From Buddleja alternifolia (lineage: Eukaryota; Streptophyta; Magnoliopsida; Lamiales; Scrophulariaceae): 64,000 nucleotides of DNA. The position numbers and the translations under genes are program-made. Every line of letters begins with the position of its first letter. Within the stretch, counting starts at the first letter, position 1. The notes below the pieces were generated by a model. That model worked only from the letters and a program-made list of their open reading frames with translations, did not search any database and was not told where the DNA came from. The stretch spans positions 28,095,022-28,159,021 of the forward strand of contig CM033399.1 of assembly GCA_019426215.1 (NCBI GenBank), read 5' to 3'. Positions 1 to 12,500 of the stretch are shown one piece after another.

Positions 1-151
1 TTAGTTTTAGTTTAATTATTGTTTGTTTTAAATTCAAGAAGTCTAAAATACAAGTCTCTGTGGGATCGACAATTCGGACTTAAAAATCCACTTTATTACT
101 ACACACGACCAGTCCACTTGTTGTGCAAACACGTGAGGATTTCTCGTGTCA
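1..151 (+). repeat. 3' part of 5' LTR (Athila-like)
   Basis: The last 151 bases of an LTR whose start is outside the window. It repeats almost base for base at 4448-4580 and 12480-12615, the ends of the two 3' LTR copies. It ends in TGTCA, seven bases before the PBS, and so keeps the canonical CA end that both 3' LTR copies lack. Confidence 0.8.
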
Positions 152-157
152 AGTTTT

Positions 158-174
158 TGGCGCCGTTGCCGGGG
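158..174 (+). other. Primer binding site, tRNA-Asp type
   Basis: TGGCGCCGTTGCCGGGG is complementary to the 3' end of plant tRNA-Asp(GTC), including CCA. This is the usual minus-strand primer site of Athila-type elements. It lies seven bases after the LTR end. Confidence 0.85.
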
Positions 175-288
175 ACTTGTTTTTTTTAGTTTTTGTTTTT
201 ATTGCAAGTATTTAGTTTTTTTCTTTCTTTCTTTCTTTCTTTGTTTTTGTTTTAATTTTTATTTTTTGTTTATTAATTTTAGGTACCA

Positions 289-1518
289 ATGGCAAGATAT
301 CGTCTGTCCCCGACTCTGGAAGAACGAGAATGGGTTCGACAACTCATACACGACTTACAACTCACACTAGATGATTTGGATCAGCCGGAAAATATGAAAT
401 TGGTACACAAAGCCATTGATGCTTTGTATGAAGGACCGATTAAGGAGGCTCTAATGATCGTTGAGGAAATAAAAAATGAGAGGATTTCTGTTAAGGTGTC
501 AACACCTCAGCGTCGCACACCTAACGTTCAAGCATCCGAGACATTGGGAAATCTTCCGTTTTTGACCCCGGAGCAACAAGAATGGGTTCTAGGACTCATT
601 CAGGATATGCAACTCACTCTCGAGGATTTGAATTGTCCGAGAAATAGGCAATGGGTGTTCGATGTCGTTCAAGAATGTTATGCACAAGGGTTCTTTCCCC
701 AACATTGCCAAGTGAGAATTCCTACTGAGGAGGAACAACACGACATCACCTTTGAAGAGCTTCGCCTTATGCTAAAGGACGTATGTCAAGGAATAAATGA
801 GATCGATCATCAAATCGAGCAACAATCGAGCATCATCTATCAGAGAGAACTTGAAACACTGCTGAGTGACACTGATGAGAATTTGAAGGAGGAATACAAC
901 ACCGTGACGTTGAATGAAGAAAAGTCCAAAATCTCATAAATTTCTCCCCTGCACATCACGTTCGAATGTGCAGGTCAGGACGTTCCAACATCTGCGGCAG
1001 ACTCCTCCATCAATGAGTATTCGACTCCTATACATTCTGAGCCGGTTGAAGTTCCTTTACCATCTCCCATAGTCACAGGTAAATCGGTATTTGATGCCGA
1101 CGATGGTAAGTTGTCATTGAATGTAGGAGATGATATGGTTAATTTTGATAGCTATGAGGTTTTTGAGCATCCACTTGATTTTGATTTGTCTTTACATATT
1201 GATGCTTTTGATCCTTTTAGTGTTGAGATTTCTCAGGTTAAAAGAACCAATAGTCTCCTCGAGTCCTACATCATGAACTCCAAGTTTTCCACTTCGATGG
1301 GTGAAGAAGAATGGTCATGTACTTATAACTTGGAGAATAGTCCAAATCATCACTCGGCGCAATGGGAAGAAAAAGTGATGGAAGTGGTGATGGACTATGA
1401 TAAAATATTTGAGTGGATGATTGTTTGGTCACTACTCATCATATTTTCTACTAACACTGGGCCAAATTTCATCCTTACTTGGAGAATGAACAAGGCATTT
1501 ATTCGGAAACCTCCTTGA
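289..1518 (+). pseudogene. Element-encoded ORF with internal repeat, one in-frame stop
   Basis: One continuous reading frame of 410 codons from ATG 289 to TGA 1518, broken only by TAA at 937-939. The frame on both sides is the same: 1111 is 822 bases from 289, and 940-1110 is open. Residues ~6-50 and ~92-136 are two copies of a helical segment sharing the pattern WV-x2-LI-x-D-x-Q-L-T-L-x-D-L. The C-terminal part is acidic and hydrophobic and matches no family known to me. There is no CCHC knuckle, protease or polymerase motif, so it is not ordinary gag-pol. It may be a diverged gag N-terminus or an extra ORF of an Athila derivative; the function is unknown. It directly precedes the conserved hairpin block. 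Confidence 0.65.
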
Positions 1519-1528
1519 GCCAACTCTG

Positions 1529-1580
1529 TAAAGTCAAGCTAGTGACTTTAAAAGAGCGCTTCTTGGGAGGCAACCCAAGA
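1529..1580 (+). other. Twin conserved hairpins after the ORF
   Basis: Two perfect stem-loops in tandem. 1529-1550 has an 8-bp stem (TAAAGTCA/TGACTTTA) and a 6-base loop. 1561-1580 has a 7-bp stem (TCTTGGG/CCCAAGA) and loop AGGCAA. The second motif is widely conserved in Athila elements downstream of coding sequence, so an RNA role such as packaging or 3' processing is plausible but inferred. The breakpoint of the 8-kb duplication falls in the right arm of the second hairpin. Confidence 0.6.
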
Positions 1581-3144
1581 TTTTTGTTTTCTTTTTGTTT
1601 TTGCATTCTAGTAGTTTAGTTGTTTTTGGTTTGTTTTCAAAAAAAAAAAAAATTATGCTCGATAGTTGTGATTTATTAAGTGCATGATTGATGATGACAT
1701 ACTATGGAGATTGGAGTGCACCATTTGGAGCCACACTTGGAATTTGTGCATGAGACTAGGTTCGGTTTTCACCGACCTATGAGGTTAAGTGTTTCTTTTC
1801 ACTCTTTTTGTGCTTTATGAGAGACAACATTGAGGACAATGTTGAGTTTAAGTTTGGGGGTGTGAGAAGCGCTTAATTGTTGAGTAGTTATTGAATATAT
1901 TGGTGATATGCAAGTTTCCAAGTTTGGGGGAATTTGTATGCTATCATGTTTAGATGCTTTTATGTTGAGAAAATCGAGCAGGAAAAAAAAATTTAGCCTA
2001 CCAATTAATGCAATGAAACTGATTAACTTGAATTTGATGGCATAATGTCGTGACTTATATTTGCATTTAATGGAAAATACACATATCTTTACTTTGCTCG
2101 TGGGACCCTAGATGAGAGTAGAATTTCCTTAGATGAAGCCCAAATGCACGACAAGTCGAGGGTAGAGGAGTTAAGTGGATAATCATTCTGAAACACTTAA
2201 GGAATTTCTCCCGGAAATATTGACTTAGATTTTTCTTAGGGTCATGAGTTGAGTAGTTGCTTCATATGCCTAATGAATAATGAATAAGGTTGATGAAAAT
2301 TGGTATGACTATAAAGTCAGGCTGATATGTACTGGAGGTGAAAAGCTACATGCCTATAAACTGTACTATTAAGCTAATTTGAGCTTTGCTCAAGCCAATT
2401 AGAGTTAAAAGTGAATGAAAGGTCTAGTTTTATTTCGTGGCCTTTGGCACTCGAGTGATTAAATTCGTAAGGAGTGTCTGGACACTTAATGCCCTAAAAC
2501 TATCTAGTTTGGGAGTCATTGATCTAAAACTCGATACATGGGTGTCATAGAAAGCCTAAGGGAATAGAACATTGCACATGACCTAGCCTTAATGAATTTA
2601 AATGGAAGTTTCATGCGAAGTTAAAGTTTAAATGTTTAAGTAATGAAATGTAAGTGGCTATGGAGTTTTCTATGAGGCTTGTACTTTAGGATTGATCGAA
2701 GGTTAATAGATGTGGGAGAAAATCTGAAATTTGGTAAGGGTGCCACTTGACTATAATGCCGTAGACTTACAATCACTACACCCTTTGGAGGTCTATTCGA
2801 GTCAAGATGTAACATGAGCAAGTCTTTGATATGTGTATATAATTTTGAGCTTTAACGGTTGATTTTGTGCCATTAATTCTTGTTAATTTTGTTGAGTTGT
2901 CTTGGTTGTGGTTGAAATTTTTCAATTTTGTGGGTAAATCATCTACAAACCCTCACGAGACTATACTCGTCCTCTCTGGTAACTTTGAGGTTTAAAGGCT
3001 TGTTGCACATGCTAAGTGCAATCGTTCACTCCACGAAAGTGAGGTTATACTTGTGTTTTTGTTTTGTTGTTGTGTTTATCTCTTTTGTTGTAAATTCTTG
3101 ATCTTATATCTAAGTCTTTTTATTGCTCGGGGACGATCAATGTT
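1581..3144 (+). other. Non-coding 3' internal region of copy A
   Basis: About 1.56 kb with no convincing coding sequence. It contains an Athila-type tract with AAGTTTGGGGGTG at ~1849 and a similar AAGTTTGGGGG at ~1920; both resemble the true PPT at 3145 and could be decayed or secondary plus-strand primer sites. An almost identical copy lies at 9598-11169. The short open frames here carry no recognisable domain. Confidence 0.6.
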
Positions 3145-3155
3145 AAGTTTGGGGG
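3145..3155 (+). other. Polypurine tract
   Basis: AAGTTTGGGGG directly precedes the LTR start TGTTGATAG. This is the expected plus-strand primer position. The same junction occurs in copy B at 11170-11180. Confidence 0.75.
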
Positions 3156-4586
3156 TGTTGATAGGTGTGAGATTTACATGTTTTAAAGCCTCATATTTAT
3201 GTTATTTACATTGGTTTATGCGTGATTTATGTCACATATGCTCGTAATTTGTGTGCTTATTGAGTAAAGGTGGAAAATCAGTGCAATTGAGGAAAACTGG
3301 ACGGCAATGCAGATTTTCAGAGTATTTAGAGATGTAATTTGACAAATGTTTCTTCTACAAAGTTGTAGAGATCTGTCTTAGCATCACGTGGCAACTTGAA
3401 TCACCTAAATCGGAGATCGGAGGAAAACGTTATGAAGCAAACCATATCACTGCGCAGAATAAAAATGTTACTGTTTCCAACGTACGGACGTTGGGTACTT
3501 CACGTCCGGACGTTGGTTCTGACGGGAAAAATAGCAGATTTTTGGAAATTTCCAATTCTAATTCAAGTTGGAGTCTTCCCCTTCCACCCTTATATATATT
3601 AGATCAGTTCTCTAGGGTTAGGAGACGAAAAATACACATAGAATATAGCCCTAATGGGGTTTAGAGATAGTTTTTACATATTCATGAAGATTTTCAAAAG
3701 CCCTTGAAGGTGAAGAAATCAAGAAGCATGGAAGAGATGAAGATCGAAGTTCAACCACCAAAAATACGAGGGAGTTTCTTAGATTTAGATTTGTTTTTGT
3801 CTATGAATATGAATCTTAATTTAAGTTGCTATCTTTTATCTTTTATGGTGAATTAGATTCTTCGAACTAAGGCCATGTTGAGGCTAAATTATGATATTTG
3901 AGTTATAAATTGTGTTTTTCATATTAATTCTATTGTTGCTTTGTGTGTTAATTTTATGCTTTTATTCCAATCGTATGCCTGATCAACATATGCTTGCTAA
4001 TTAGCCTAATTTATGATTCGAGAGAATATAGATTAGGGTTCAAAGGAATTAACACATCATCCGAAAAACATGAGGAATTGCTCCTAGAGATAGGTATAGA
4101 TTTTCGGGTGCAGTTAGCCGGATTTATCAGGGGAAATTCTAAAACGTGAATGCATGACTAATGATTTGATTCTCGAATAGACATATTTAGAGAACCGTCA
4201 CGTAGTCATAGGATTATTACAGCCGAGAGATCGGGTAGTAATTATTATTTCCACCAAAGCAACATTAGTCTAATAATATGAAAACGTGATTTTAACCAAA
4301 TTAATTAAATTATGTCAACACATGTGTCTTAGTTGCTCTCTTCCATAGCTATCTTGATTTCGACATCTTGTTTCTTGTATCTTGCTTCCAAGTATTTTAG
4401 TTAATTCTTGTTTTAGTTTATTTTATTGCTTTTAAACTCTTTAAATCTTTAGTTTTAGTTTAATTATTGCTTGCATTAAATTCAAGAAGTCTAAAATACA
4501 AGTCTCTGTGGGATCGACAATCCGGACTTAAAAATCCACTTTATTACTACACACGACCAGTCCACTTGCTGTGCAAACACGTGTGG
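3156..4586 (+). repeat. 3' LTR of copy A
   Basis: About 1.43 kb beginning with TG after the PPT, with a TATA-like TTATATATATT at 3590-3600. Its end repeats bases 1-140. The 3' edge reads CACGTGTGGAGG and then enters the Tat LTR fragment, so the terminal CA seen at 150-151 is missing. No target-site duplication can be tested because the 5' end is outside the window. Confidence 0.75.
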
Positions 4587-5104
4587 AGGTCAAGATACAA
4601 ATCACTATCAAATACTGAAATCTGAAAACAGATAATTTATACCTCCATAAAAGTCTTCAGTTCGGGAAAGTTACAAACGATTGAACACTGGTACAAACTC
4701 TGAGAGTCGGATCCAGCAATTCTTGGTAAACTATCGCTAATCTATGCTACAAGCTACTCCTAATTACGCCTACGCCTACTCCTAGGAAAACAGAAAAAAA
4801 GTTGTTGATTCTGATGATGCCTTTTTCTCTTTCCTTTTTTCGTTTTTTATCTCTGCTTCGTGGTCCCACGTCTTCAACCGTCGAGAACTGCTTCTAACTT
4901 CTCTTTCAAAATTCTTTCGTCTTGGCGAGTTACTTTTCTTAGGGAGTTCCCGACTCTTTGACCCTGCATTAGACCTGACTTCTTTGGGTTTGCCTTGTTA
5001 TTGTTATAATGGGCTTAACCTTTTATTTCTGGGCCCATTAATTGCTATTGGGCCTTTTGAGGTCTTTTAATTCATCAACCCATTTTTATTTTTTAGTGTA
5101 AACA
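4587..5104 (-). repeat. Truncated Tat/Ogre-type LTR, copy A
   Basis: On the minus strand this starts at 5104 with TGTTTACAC, then has GGGCC/GGCCC-rich segments, CTAGGAGTAGGCGTA and TATGGAGGTATAA. The order and motifs are those of the LTR at 48649-49541, but the sequence is clearly diverged. It is cut at 4587 by the Athila-like LTR end, and no internal Tat region follows. It is therefore a relic of an older Tat relative. Confidence 0.65.
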
Positions 5105-6137
5105 CCAACAACATCATAGAGAATTCTATCAATGTAGAGTTGAGAGTTTGAATGAAAACATGGTAATATCACTACGTGAGATGTTGACATCACGAAATTA
5201 CCAATATGTCTGCTGGATTATTCAAAGGCAGGAGAAAGTGCTTGTGTTACGTTTTCATAGTTGCCGATATTAGGTGTGAATTTTTTTCATTCCATTATAA
5301 TTGGCACATTTTAGGAGTAAACATAATGGTGTGGATATGTAATTTTTCAGTGATTGCATGCAATTAGATTGATATTTCCATGTAATCTGAATTTTAGTTC
5401 TGGTTCCATCAGGAGAGACTTTTTCCCATGCGCAAATAATATACGAATTTTCATGTAATATGGCTGAAGAGGGAATCCTTTTTCCCACAAAACCTTTCAT
5501 GATTTCTAGGTCTTAAGGCTTTTGATACTAAAAATTGATTGAGCTCATAAGTATTAGTCTGGGCATTAGTCAAGGCATTTATGATTTAACATCACCACAG
5601 TTGACATATAACAATGATCTCATAAGACTGAAACAATTGCATCATAATGAATAATATGAATCAGGGTGTCCAAGCAAGAATGTGCTCTCAAACACATCGA
5701 ACACAACAGGAGAGCAACAAGATAAAGGGTGTGGGGGGTCTGGAAACTCAGGCTGATTCAACTAGCATACGTCAGTTCACAAATCTCACACTTAGCTGAA
5801 AATTACAATACCCCACAAGATTGTATGGAAATATGGTTCTGCCTCTCAGTACAAATAACAATGCTTCGTCAGTATATAAAAAACCAAGCCAAAAAAAACC
5901 CATCATTATGTCACAGAAAGCATCAAAGCTCACGCTTATCTTCTGGCATCTTTACCTCTGCAAATGAGTGAACAATTTGACTCGGATATGATTTGGGAAA
6001 CTGATGGGTGATAAAATTAATCAAACAACTCACACAATTCCAATAACAAGAATCAACGTATTCTTGCCCCAAAAGCCACAGCTTCCAATTCATTAATGCA
6101 CAAGAATAACATCCAAACCCTAACAAAGTACCTATAC
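5105..6137 (-). other. Flank with candidate exons of an unrecognised minus-strand gene
   Basis: Single-copy-like DNA, repeated once at 13137-13924. On the minus strand, 5956-6000 is an exon-like block of exactly 15 codons between a CAG acceptor and an AG|GTAAAG donor, and 5270-5510 is open for 76 codons. Both lie downstream of the exon array (6138-15190) on the same strand, so they may be 3' exons of that gene. No domain is recognisable, and the assignment rests on splice signals only. Confidence 0.35.
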
Positions 6138-9100
6138 ACCAAAAACTACACTTGCCATACTAGGACTCTTACAATAAATAAAAACAGCCTCTTTTTTTTT
6201 TTTGCCTTTTTTTTTTTAATAATAAACTTAACCAAGAAGCTCCGTTTTTCTTCTTGCGGCGCTCGTACACCTTCAAAGGACCCGAACCCGATCCACTTGG
6301 CTCACCCATCGGACCTGGATCAATAATAAACTGCTTCAAATCAGAAACTAATCGACTACAAGTGCAGCAAACTCCTCTAATCAATGCTTATATTCCAGCG
6401 AAACACAAAAGCCATAACACACACAATCTGACAATAGGTGTTGTTCAATTTAAGCGAGACTCAAAAAACCATCAAAGTGAATTGTGTGAGAGTGAAGGAA
6501 ATCTATTCTACATTTCTGAAACTCTTACCCCCATCAGCCTCGCTCTAAGACTCAGGACAAGTCTTTCTGGCATGGTCTTCGGTTGACAGCTGGACTATGA
6601 TATTGGCGGTTTCATGAGCGGTTAATACGTAACCCTTGGCCTTGTCAGGTTCAGCACGGGCGGTCTCATTAGCCAGGTTGTTTGCTTTAGTGTTACTCTT
6701 CAAAAGTCTGTTTAAAGTATGTATTCCATAAATATGCCCTTTGTCCTTGTTTAAAGTAATCAAGTACATATTTAATCTCCTTAATTTTTAATACTTTATG
6801 GAATTCCAAAAACATATTTATGGAATACATATTTGATCTCCAAAAACAACACTTACCATACAAGGACTCTTAGAATAAATAAAAACAGCGTCCTTTTTCT
6901 TTTTTGCCTTTTATTTTTTTTTAATAATAAACTTAACTAGGAAGCTCCGCTTTTCCTCTTGCGGTGCTCGTACACCTTCAAAGGACCCGAACCCGATCCA
7001 CTTGGCTCACCAATCGGACCTGGATCAAAAATAAACCGCTCCAAATCAGAAACTAATCGACTACAAGTGCAGCAAACTCCTCTAATCAATGCTTATATTC
7101 CAGCGAAACACACAAGCCATAGCACACACAATCTGACAATAGGTGTTGTTCAATTCAAGCAAGACTCAAAAAATCATCAAAGTGAATTGTATGAGAGTGA
7201 AGGAAATCTATTCTACATTTCTGAAACTCTTACCCCCATCTGCCTCGCTCGAAGACTCACGATTAGTCTTTCTGGCATGGTCTTCGGCTGAAAACTGGAC
7301 TATGATATTGGCGGCTTCATGAGCGGTTAATACGTAACCCTTCGCCTTGTCAGGTTCAACACGGGCGCTCTCATTAGCCAGGTTGTTTGCTTTAGTGTTG
7401 CTCTTCAAAACTCTGTTTAAAGTATGTATTCCATAAATATGCCCTTTGTCCTTGTTTAAAGTAATCAAGTACATATTTAATCTCCTTAATTTTTAATACT
7501 TTATGGAATTCCAAAAACATATTTATGGAATACATATTTGATCTCCGAAAACAACACTTACCATACAAGGACTCTTAGAATAAATAAAAACAGCTTCCTT
7601 TTTTTTTTTTGCCTTTTATATTTTTTTTAATAATAAACTTAACTAGGAAGCTCCATTTTTCTTCTTGCGGCGCTCATACACCTTCAAAGGACCCGAACCC
7701 GATCCACTTGGCTCACCCATCGGACCTGGATCAATAATAAACCGCTCCAAATCATAAACTAAACAACTACAAGTGCAGCAAACTCCTCTAATCAATGCTT
7801 ATATTCCAGCGAAACACACAAGCCATAACACACACAATCTGACAATAGGTGTTGTTCAATTTAAGCGAGACTCAAAAAATCATCAAAGTGAATTGTATGA
7901 GAGTGAAGGAAATCTATTCTACATTTCTGAAACTCTTACCCCCATCTGCCTCGCTCGAAGACTCACGATTAGTCTTTCTGGCATGGTCTTCGGCTGACAG
8001 CTGGACTATGATATTGGCGGCTTCATGAGCGGTTAATACGTAACCCTTGGCCTTGTCAGGTTCAACACTGGCGGTCTCATTAGCCAGGTTGTTTGCTTTG
8101 GTGTTGCTCTTCAAAACTCTGTTTAAAGTATGTATTCCATAAATATGCCCTTTGTCCTTGTTTAAATTAATCATGTACATATTTAATCTCCTTAATTTTT
8201 TATACTTTATGGAATTCCAAAAACATATTTATGGAATACATGTTTAATCTCCAAAAACAACACTTACCATACTAGGATTCTTAAAATAAATAAAAACTGC
8301 CTCTTTTTTTTTCGTTTTTTTTTTTCCTTTTTTTCTTTTTGCCTTTGTTTTTTTTTGCATTTTTTTTTTTGAATAATAAACTTAACTAGGAAGCTCCGTT
8401 TTTCTTTTTGCGGCGCTCGTACACCTTCAAAGGACCCGAACCCGATCCACTTGGCTCACCCATCGGACCTGGATCAATAATAAACCGCTCCAAATCAGAA
8501 ACTAATCAACTACAAGTGCAGCAAACTCCTCTAATCAATGCTTATATTCCAGCGAAACACACAAGCCATAACACACACAATCTGACAATAGGTGTTGTTC
8601 AATTTAAGCGAGACTCAAAAAACCATCAAAGTGAATTGTGTGAGTGAAGGAAATCTATTCTACATTTCTGAAACTCTTACCCCCATCTGCCTCGCTCGAA
8701 GACTCACGATAAGTCTTTCTGGCAAGGTCTTCGGCTGACAACTGGACTATGATATTGGCGGCTTCATGAGCGGTTAATATGTAACCCTTGGCCTTGTCAG
8801 GTTCAGCAGGGGCGGTCTCATTAGCAAGGTTGTTTGCTTTAGTGTTGCTCTTCAAAACTCTGTTTAAAGTATGTATTCCATAAATATGCCCTTTCTCCTT
8901 GTTTAAAGTAATCATATACATATTTAATCTCCTTAATTTTTAATACTTTATGGAATTCCAAAAACATATTTATGGATTACGTATTTAATCTCCAAAAGCA
9001 ACACTTACCATACTAGGACTCTTAAAATAAATAAAAACAGCCTCTTTTTTTTTTTACTTTTTTCTTTTTTGCCTTTTTTTTTGCCTTTTTTTTTTTGCCT

Positions 9101-9597
9101 TTTGTTTTTTTTTAATAATAAATTTAACTAGGAAGCTCCGTTTTTCTTCTTGCGGCGCTCGTACACCTTCAAGGACCCGAACCCGATCCACTTGGCTCAC
9201 CCATCGGACCTGGATCAATAATAAACCGCTCCAAATCAGAAACTAATCAACTACAAGTGCAGCAAACTCCTCTAATCAATGCTTATATTCCAACGAAACA
9301 CACAAGCCATAACACACACAATCTGACAATAGGTGTTGTTCAATTTAAGCGAGACTCAAAAAACCATCAAAGTGAATTGTGTGATAGTGAAGGAAATCTA
9401 TTCTACATTTCTGAAACTCTTACCCCCATCTGCCTCGCTCGAAGACTCACGATTAGTCTTTCTGGCAAGGTCTTCGGCTGACAACTGGACTATGATATTG
9501 GCGGCTTCATGAGCGGTTAATACGTAACCCTTGGCCTTGTCAGGTTCAGCAGGGGCGATCTCATTAGCCAGGTTCATGAGCGGTTAATACGTAACCC
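6138..9597 (-). repeat. Tandem array of ~0.7-kb exon-bearing units (array A)
   Basis: Units in register start with GCGGCGCTCGTACACC (or one-base variants) at 6256, 6961, 7667, 8410 and 9152, giving periods of 705, 706, 743 and 742. The longer periods come from expansion of a poly-T/GCC tract. On the minus strand each unit has an exon-like block (~75 codons, ending at a GG|GTAAGAG donor), a short intron-like stretch and a second block ending in a basic tail (KVYERRKKK) and usually a TAG stop. The fifth unit is cut at 9597. Reading frames are largely kept between copies despite scattered substitutions. The protein family is not recognised. Confidence 0.7.
9506..9597 (+). repeat. 25-bp duplicated segment at the duplication junction
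   Basis: The 25 bases at 9506-9530 (TTCATGAGCGG...GTAACCC) recur at 9573-9597, immediately before copy B of the Athila-like element begins. Other array units have this segment once. This is the footprint expected from template switching or a templated insertion at a rearrangement junction. Confidence 0.7.
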
Positions 9598-12500
9598 AAG
9601 ATTTTTGTTTTCTTTTTGTTTTTGCATTCTAGTAGTTTATTTGTTTTTGGTTTGTTTTCAAAAAAAAAAAAAATTTATGCTCGATAGTTGTGATTTATTA
9701 AGTGCATGATTGATGATGACATACTATGGAGATTGGAGTGCATCATTTGGAGCCACACTTGGAATTTGTGCATGAGACTAGGTTCAGTTTTCACCGACCT
9801 ATGAGGTTAAGTGTTTCTTTTCACTCTTTTTGTGCTTTATGAGAGACAACATTGAGGACAATGTTGAGTTTAAGTTTGGGGGTGTGAGAAGCGCTTAATT
9901 GTTGAGTAGTTATTGAATATATTGGTGATATGCATGTTTCCAAGTTTGGGGTAATTTGTATGCTATCATGTTTAGATGCTTTTATGTTGAGAAAATCGAG
10001 CATGAAAAAAAAATTAGCCTACCAATTAATGCAATGAAACTGATTAACTTGAATTTGATGGCATAATGTCGTGACTTATATTTGAATTTAATGGAAAATA
10101 CACATATCTTTACTTTGCTCGTGGGACCCTAGATGAGAGTAGAATTTCCTTAGATGAAGCACAAATGCACGACAAGTCGAGGGTAGAGGAGTTAAGTGGA
10201 TAATCATTCTGAAACACTTAAGGAATTTCTCCCGAAAATATTGACTTAGATTTTTCTTAGGGTCATGAGTTGAGTAGTTGCTTCATATGCCTAATGAATA
10301 ATGAATAAGGTTGATGAAAATTGGTATGACTATAAAGTCGGGCTGATATGTACTGGAGGTGAAAAACTACATGCCTATAAACTGTACTATTAAGCTAATT
10401 TGAGCTTTGCTCAAGCCAATTAGAGTTAAAAGTGAATGAAAGGTCTAGTTTTATTTCGTGGCCTTTGGCACTCGAGTGATTAAATTCGTAAGGAGTGTCT
10501 GGACACTTAATGCCCTAAAACTATCTAGTTTGGGAGTCATTGATCTAAAACTCGATACATGGGTGTCATAGAAAGCCTAAGGGAATAGAACATTGCACAT
10601 GACCTAGCCTTAATGAATTTAAATGGAAGTTTCATGCGAAGTTAAAGTTTAAATGTTTAAGTAATGAAATGTAAGTGGCTATGGAGTTTTCTATGAGGCT
10701 TGTACTTTAGGATTGATCGAAGGTTAATAGATGTGGGAGAAAATCTGAAATTTGGTAAGGGTGCCACTTGACTATAATGTCGTAGACTTACAATCACTAC
10801 ACCCTTTGGAGGTCTATTCGAGTCAAGATGTAACATGAGCAAGTCTTTGATATGTGTATATAATTTTGAGCTTTAACGGTTGATTTTGTGTCATTAATTC
10901 TTGTTAATTTTGTTGAGTTGTCTTGATTGGTTGTGGTTGAAATTTTTCGATTTTGTGGGTAAATCATTTGCAAACCCTCACGAGACTATATTCGTCCTCT
11001 CTGGTAACTTTGAGGTTTAAAGGCTTGTTGCACATGTTAAGTGCAATCGTTCACTCCACGAAAGTGAGGTTATCCTTTTGTTTTTGTTTTGTTGTTGTGT
11101 TTGTCTCTTTTGTTGTTGCTTCTTGATCTTATATCTAAGTCTTTTTATTGCTCGGGGACGATCAATGTTAAGTTTGGGGGTGTTGATAGGTGTGAGATTT
11201 ACATGTTTTAAAGTCTCATATTTATGTTATTTACATTGGTTTATGCGTGATTTATGTCACATATGCTAGTAATTTGTGTGCTTATTGAGTAAAGGTGGAA
11301 AATCAGTGCAATTGAGGAAAACTGGACGGAAATGCAGATTTTCAGAGTATTTAGAGATGTAATTTGACAAATGTTTCTTCTACAAAGTTGTAGAGATCTG
11401 TCTTAGAATCATGTGGCAACTTGAATCACCTAAATCGGAGATTGGAGGAAAACGTTATGAAGCAAACCATATCGCTGCGCAGAATAAAAATGTTACTGTT
11501 TCCAACGTACGGACGTTGGGTACTTCACGTCCGGACGTTGGTTCTGACGGGAAAAATAGCAGATTTTTGGAAATTTCCAATTCTAATTCAAGTTGGAGTC
11601 TTCCCCTTCCACCCTTATATATATTAGATCAGTTCTCTAGGGTTAGGAGACGAAAAATACACATAGAATAGAGCCCTAATGGGGTTTAGAGATAGTTTTT
11701 ACATATTCATGAAGATTTTCAAAAGCCCTTGAAGGTGAAGAAATCAAGAAGTATGGAAGAGATGAAGATCGAAGTTCAACCACCAAAAATACGAGGGAGT
11801 TTCTTAGATTTAGATTTGTTTTTGTCTATGAATATGAATCTTAATTTAAGTTGCTATCTTTTATCTTTTATGGTGAATTAGATTCTTCGAACTAAGGCCA
11901 TGTTGAGGCTAAATTATGATATTTGAGTTATAAATTGTGTTTTTCATATTAATTCTATTGTTGCTTTGTGTGTTAATTTTATGCTTTTATTCCAATCGTA
12001 TGTCTGATCAACATATGCTTGCTAATTAGCCTAATTTATGATTCGAGAGAATATAGATTAGGGTTCAAAGGAATTAACACATCATCCGAAAAACATGAGG
12101 AATTGCTCCTAGAGATAGGTATAGATTTTCGGGTGCAGTTAGCCGGATTTATCCGGGGAAATTCTAAAACGTGAATGCATGACTAATGATTTGATTCTCG
12201 AATAGACATATTTAGAGAACCGTCACGTAGTCATAGGATTATTACAGCCGAGAGATCGGGTAGTAATTATTTAAGGTTATTTCCACCAAAGCAACATTAG
12301 TCTAATAATATGAAAACGTGATTTTAACCAAATTAATTAAATTATGCCAACACATGTGTTTTAGTTGCTCTCTTCCATAGCTATCTTGATTTCGACATCT
12401 TGTTTCTTGTATCTTGCTTCCAAGTATTTTAGTTAATTCTTGTTTTAGTTTATTTTATTGCTTTTAAACTCTTTAAATCTTTAGTTTTAGTTTAATTATT

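Larger units (their letters stand above)
1..4586 (+). mobile_element. Athila-like non-autonomous LTR retrotransposon, copy A
   Basis: The order is: end of a 5' LTR, a PBS matching plant tRNA-Asp(GTC), one ORF, a long non-coding stretch, a G-rich polypurine tract and a 3' LTR. The last ~130 bases of the 3' LTR repeat bases 1-140. The block after the ORF (hairpin with GGGAGGCAACCC, then an AAGTTTGGGGG tract near 1849) is typical of Athila-lineage Ty3/gypsy elements. No protease, RT, RNase H or integrase is visible, so this copy would depend on a helper. The 5' LTR runs off the window. The 3' LTR joins a different LTR without the last ~12 bases seen in the 5' LTR, so the right end is rearranged. 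Lineage is inferred from PBS and tract motifs. Confidence 0.8.

Noticed and set aside
158..174. Fragment of a tRNA-Asp gene
   Set aside because: Only the 3'-terminal complement is present and its position after the LTR marks it as a primer binding site.
2636..2821. 61-codon minus-strand frame conserved at 10657-10842
   Set aside because: Conservation comes only from the segmental duplication; it lies in the non-coding part of the Athila-like element.
6254..9481. Repeated 74-110-codon plus-strand frames in the array
   Set aside because: They are antisense to blocks with GT-AG signals on the minus strand and have no splice logic or domain of their own.
6138..9597. CRISPR-like array
   Set aside because: Units are ~0.7 kb with no short repeat-spacer pattern and the DNA is nuclear plant DNA.
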